Origin: Trebonia sp.
Lineage (GTDB): Bacteria > Actinomycetota > Actinomycetes > Streptosporangiales > Streptosporangiaceae
Assembly (NCBI GenBank): GCA_030038035.1
Contig: JASHPP010000290.1
Location: 1 to 10,254 of the forward strand
DNA: 10,254 nucleotides
Reading direction: 5' to 3'
The stretch's first letter is position 1, and each line of letters starts with the position of its first letter. The translations under genes and the position numbers were made by a program. Under the pieces are notes generated by a model. That model was not told where the DNA came from, made no database searches, and saw nothing but the letters and a program-made list of their open reading frames with translations. Below are positions 7,965 to 10,254 of this stretch, piece by piece.

Positions 7965-8713
7965 CCGGCCCGGGGCCGGCGGGCGCGGCGCGGATCCGCG
8001 TGTCCTGGCGCGCGGCGTTCTTCGCGCTGGCCGGGCTTGCCATCCTCGCCGGGGTCGGCTGGGCGCTGCTCGGCTCGCGGCTGCTCGTGGTCCGCTCGAT
8101 CACCGTGACGGGAACGCGCCTGGTCACGCCCGCGCAGGTGCTGGCGGCGGCCGACGTTCCGCTCGGCACGCCGCTGCTGCGCGTCGACACCGCGCAAGTC
8201 GCCAGGCGGGTAGAGGCGATCAGGCAGGTGGCCTCCGCGACCGTGTCCAAGGACTGGCCGGACCACCTGGTGATCGCGATCAGGGAGCGCGTCCCCGTGG
8301 TGGCGGTGCGGCTGGCGGGCGGCGGCTACGACCTCGTGGACGCCACCGGTGTCATCGTCCGCTGGACGAAATCGGCGCCGGCCGGCCTGCCGCTGTTCCT
8401 GACCTCGCTGCCTGGCGGCGCGCTGCGCGGCGACCCGGCCCTGGCGCAGGCATCGGCCGTGCTTGCCGAACTCCCGTCGTGGCTGGCCAAGTCGGTCGCC
8501 GAGCTGGCGGTGACGGGGACGGCCGGCGGCTCGGGCGGCTCGGGCGGCTCGGGCGCGCAGGACCAGGTGACGCTCTACCTGCGGGACGCCACGACGGTCG
8601 TCTGGGGCGGCACGGACCGGGCCGGGGAAAAGGCCAGGGAACTCGCTGTCCTGATGCGCGGCACCGCAAGCTACTACGACGTGAGCGCGCCGGGAACGGT
8701 CGTGACCAGGTGA
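7961..8713 (+). CDS. ftsQ: FtsQ, divisome protein with POTRA domain
   Basis: Bitopic membrane protein that bridges early and late divisome components. The 250-residue product has a short Arg-containing cytoplasmic head, one membrane helix at about residues 18-40, a POTRA domain starting at VVRSITVTGTRLVTPAQV (about 44-110), then the FtsQ beta-domain with LRDATTVVWGGTDRAGEKARELAVLM and a C-terminal DVSAPGTVVTR. The GTG start overlaps the murC stop (GTGA) and has AGGGA at 7950-7954, six bases upstream. A GGSGGSGGSG loop near residue 190 comes from three exact 9-base repeats and sits between beta strands. FtsQ is poorly conserved, so the call rests on architecture, the C-terminal motif and position before ftsZ. 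Confidence 0.95.
   Translation: MTGPGPAGAARIRVSWRAAFFALAGLAILAGVGWALLGSRLLVVRSITVTGTRLVTPAQVLAAADVPLGTPLLRVDTAQVARRVEAIRQVASATVSKDWPDHLVIAIRERVPVVAVRLAGGGYDLVDATGVIVRWTKSAPAGLPLFLTSLPGGALRGDPALAQASAVLAELPSWLAKSVAELAVTGTAGGSGGSGGSGAQDQVTLYLRDATTVVWGGTDRAGEKARELAVLMRGTASYYDVSAPGTVVTR
8525..8551 (+). repeat. Three exact 9-base tandem repeats (Gly-Gly-Ser) in ftsQ
   Basis: The unit ggcggctcg occurs three times without a break and codes three Gly-Gly-Ser triplets in a loop of the FtsQ periplasmic beta-domain. Frame is kept by the 9-base unit. It is probably a slippage expansion and a flexible linker. Confidence 0.8.
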
Positions 8714-8750
8714 CCCGGCCACGACACGCCAGGCGGTTCCGCGTGGTTAG

Positions 8751-8779
8751 TTGACCCTGCTGCCTTCCCACCCTACTGT
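8751..8779 (+). promoter_or_regulatory. Likely housekeeping-sigma promoter for ftsZ
   Basis: TTGACC (8751-8756) and TACTGT (8774-8779) are separated by exactly 17 bases, a close match to the principal-sigma consensus with the actinomycete TAnnnT form of the -10. Transcription would start near 8786 and read into ftsZ. It lies 38 bases after the ftsQ stop. Confidence 0.7.
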
Positions 8780-8794
8780 CCGTATCAATCGCAG

Positions 8795-8836
8795 GGACGA
8801 CAAAACTCTAAATCTCAACCTGAAGGTGAAACCCGT
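8795..8836 (+). promoter_or_regulatory. A/T-rich leader element downstream of the ftsZ promoter
   Basis: A stretch markedly lower in GC than the rest of the window follows the predicted start site and includes ctctaaatctcaacc and the small inverted repeat ACCT-ga-AGGT (8819-8828). From memory, similar A/T-rich motifs occur between ftsQ and ftsZ in other actinomycetes; this was not checked. It could be a second promoter or an mRNA leader element. Confidence 0.35.
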
Positions 8837-8891
8837 GGCCATCAGCCTAGCGGCAGCGCAATTACCGCGACGGCGGCTGGCCGGCGCCATT

Positions 8892-8907
8892 GGCGGTGAA
8901 TTCCGCC
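8892..8907 (+). other. Small stem-loop in the ftsZ leader
   Basis: GGCGG (8892-8896) and CCGCC (8903-8907) can pair around a tgaatt loop; an alternative pairing of TGGCG (8891-8895) with CGCCA (8910-8914) is mutually exclusive. No T-run follows. Stems of this size arise readily by chance in GC-rich DNA, so any role in ftsZ expression is speculative. Confidence 0.25.
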
Positions 8908-9033
8908 TTCGCCACCAGGGCAGGGGTTTCCCCAGTTCAGGCGGCCAGCTCCAGGCGAGCGCCCGACGCCGTTAACAGCGGCAATGGCGCTGGACCTGGA
9001 AGAGGTAAAAACGAGCGGAAAGGTACCCTCCTC

Positions 9034-10254
9034 GTGGCAGCACCGCAGAACTATCTGGCGGTCATCAAGGTCGTCGGAATCGGCGGGGGCGGCGTTAACG
9101 CTGTCAATCGCATGATCGAAGAGGGACTCAAGGGCGTCGAGTTCATCGCGATTAATACCGACGCGCAGGCCCTCCTGATGAGCGATGCCGACGTCAAGCT
9201 CGACGTCGGCAGGGAACTGACCCGCGGGCTCGGCGCCGGGGCGAACCCGGATGTCGGCACCAAGGCCGCAGAAGACCACCGCGAGGAGATCGAGGAGGTG
9301 CTCAAGGGCGCCGACATGGTCTTCGTGACCGCGGGCGAGGGCGGCGGCACCGGCACAGGCGGCGCTCCCGTGGTCGCGAACGTCGCCCGCTCGCTCGGCG
9401 CGCTGACCATCGGGGTGGTGACCCGGCCGTTCGGGTTCGAGGGCAAGCGGCGGGCCGTCCAGGCGGAAACAGGGATCGAGCGCCTGCGCAGCGAGGTCGA
9501 CACGCTCATCGTCATACCGAACGACCGGCTGCTGTCTATCTCCGACCGGCACGTCAGCGTGCTCGACGCGTTCAAGCAGGCCGACCAGGTGCTGCTGTCC
9601 GGCGTCCAGGGCATCACCGACTTGATCACCACGCCAGGCCTGATCAACCTCGACTTCGCGGACGTGAAGTCCGTCATGTCCGGCGCCGGGTCCGCGCTGA
9701 TGGGCATCGGCTCGTCGCGCGGCGACGACCGGGCGGTCGCCGCGGCGGAAATGGCGATCTCGTCCCCCCTGCTCGAGGCGTCGATCGACGGCGCGCACGG
9801 TGTGCTGCTGTCCATTCAGGGCGGGTCCGACCTCGGCCTGTTCGAGATCAACGAGGCCGCGCAGCTGGTCTCCAACTCGGCGGCGGTGGACGCGAACATC
9901 ATCTTCGGCGCCGTGATCGACGACGCGCTCGGCGACGAGGTGCGGGTGACGGTCATCGCGGCGGGGTTCGACGAGTCACGGCCGGGCCGCCTGACGTCCG
10001 CCGCCATCGGCGGCTCACGGGCGTCGGGCATCGGCTCCGCCGTGACCAGCGCCTCGTCAGGGAGCACCGGCGCCGCCGCGGGCCCGATGCGGGCGGGCGG
10101 CTCGTCCGCGTGGGGCGGTGCCGTCGGCTCAGGCGGCTCTGGCGGCCCGGGCCGCGGCGCCTCGGTGGCATCACCCGGCTCGGCGGTGTCCGGCAGTTCG
10201 GGGTCAGCAGGCGGTTCGGGACCATCAGGCGGTTCGGGGCCGGCTAGCGGGCTG
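9034..10254 (+). CDS. ftsZ: FtsZ, tubulin-like cell division GTPase (3' partial)
   Basis: Cytoplasmic GTPase that polymerises into the division ring. The frame runs off the window end; 407 residues are visible. It starts [23 protein letters not shown], has the tubulin signature GGGTGTG at 103-109, the RPF(G)FEGKRR region, and the T7 synergy loop NLDFAD at 205-210, so GTP binding and hydrolysis look intact. The GTG start matches actinomycete FtsZ starts; the ribosome site is modest (AAAGG at 9019-9023, ten bases upstream). From about residue 326 the product becomes a Gly/Ser/Ala-rich linker of at least 82 residues with GGSGPS-type repeats; the conserved C-terminal peptide that should follow is outside the window. 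Confidence 0.98.
   Translation, partial: MAAPQNYLAVIKVVGIGGGGVNAVNRMIEEGLKGVEFIAINTDAQALLMSDADVKLDVGRELTRGLGAGANPDVGTKAAEDHREEIEEVLKGADMVFVTAGEGGGTGTGGAPVVANVARSLGALTIGVVTRPFGFEGKRRAVQAETGIERLRSEVDTLIVIPNDRLLSISDRHVSVLDAFKQADQVLLSGVQGITDLITTPGLINLDFADVKSVMSGAGSALMGIGSSRGDDRAVAAAEMAISSPLLEASIDGAHGVLLSIQGGSDLGLFEINEAAQLVSNSAAVDANIIFGAVIDDALGDEVRVTVIAAGFDESRPGRLTSAAIGGSRASGIGSAVTSASSGSTGAAAGPMRAGGSSAWGGAVGSGGSGGPGRGASVASPGSAVSGSSGSAGGSGPSGGSGPASGL
10208..10238 (+). repeat. Short in-frame repeat in the FtsZ linker
   Basis: caggcggttcggg occurs at 10208-10220 and 10226-10238, a period of 18 bases, giving GGSGPS and GGSGPA in the FtsZ C-terminal linker. Related Gly/Ser coding copies lie upstream near 10127-10150. 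The array may continue beyond the window. Confidence 0.7.

Larger units (their letters stand above)
8714..9033 (+). promoter_or_regulatory. ftsQ-ftsZ intergenic regulatory region
   Basis: This 320-base region has no convincing gene; its only open frame starts with TTG and looks like chance. It holds CGACACGC at 8722-8729 (WhiA-type GACAC core), a promoter match at 8751-8779, an A/T-rich stretch near 8795-8836 and a small stem-loop near 8892-8907. The spacer between ftsQ and ftsZ is a known site of ftsZ promoters in Streptomyces, which supports a similar use here. A long untranslated leader of roughly 250 bases would result from the promoter described. Confidence 0.7.

Noticed and set aside
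8751..8975. 74-residue frame between ftsQ and ftsZ
   Set aside because: It starts with TTG on top of the predicted promoter -35 box, has no ribosome site and no recognisable sequence.

Overview
The window is a GC-rich stretch of an actinomycete chromosome carrying the back half of a dcw (division and cell wall) cluster. The organism call rests on three things: very high GC with GTG starts, the actinobacterial gene order and overlaps, and an FtsZ that begins with the typical actinomycete [13 protein letters not shown]. Within actinomycetes I cannot place it securely; a Streptosporangiales-like or related lineage is a guess.

Layout: murF (5' end outside the window, 2-1462) overlaps mraY (1459-2505) by four bases. 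Then comes a 130-base spacer, followed by a gene on the opposite strand (2636-3748) for a trans-sulfuration-family PLP enzyme resembling cystathionine gamma-lyase/synthase. A 118-base divergent spacer leads into ftsW (3867-5234), which overlaps murG (5231-6502). murC (6522-7964) follows after 19 bases and overlaps ftsQ (7961-8713). A 320-base non-coding region with a good promoter match precedes ftsZ (9034 to the end, 3' end outside the window).

Together the plus-strand genes make lipid II and start septal wall synthesis. MurC adds L-Ala and MurF adds D-Ala-D-Ala to the UDP-MurNAc peptide. MraY moves the product onto undecaprenyl phosphate and MurG adds GlcNAc. FtsW polymerises glycan at the septum, FtsQ links periplasmic and cytoplasmic divisome parts, and FtsZ forms the ring.

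Two things stand out. First, murD, which normally lies between mraY and ftsW in actinomycetes, is absent; its place is taken by the reverse-strand PLP enzyme gene, which splits the cluster into two transcription blocks. Second, murF contains a block of about 275 bases of GC-rich palindromic and direct repeats, all spaced in multiples of three, that reads through in frame as about 92 Pro/Gly/Arg-rich residues. Smaller in-frame tandem repeats occur in ftsW, ftsQ and ftsZ, and MurG has a long low-complexity tail.
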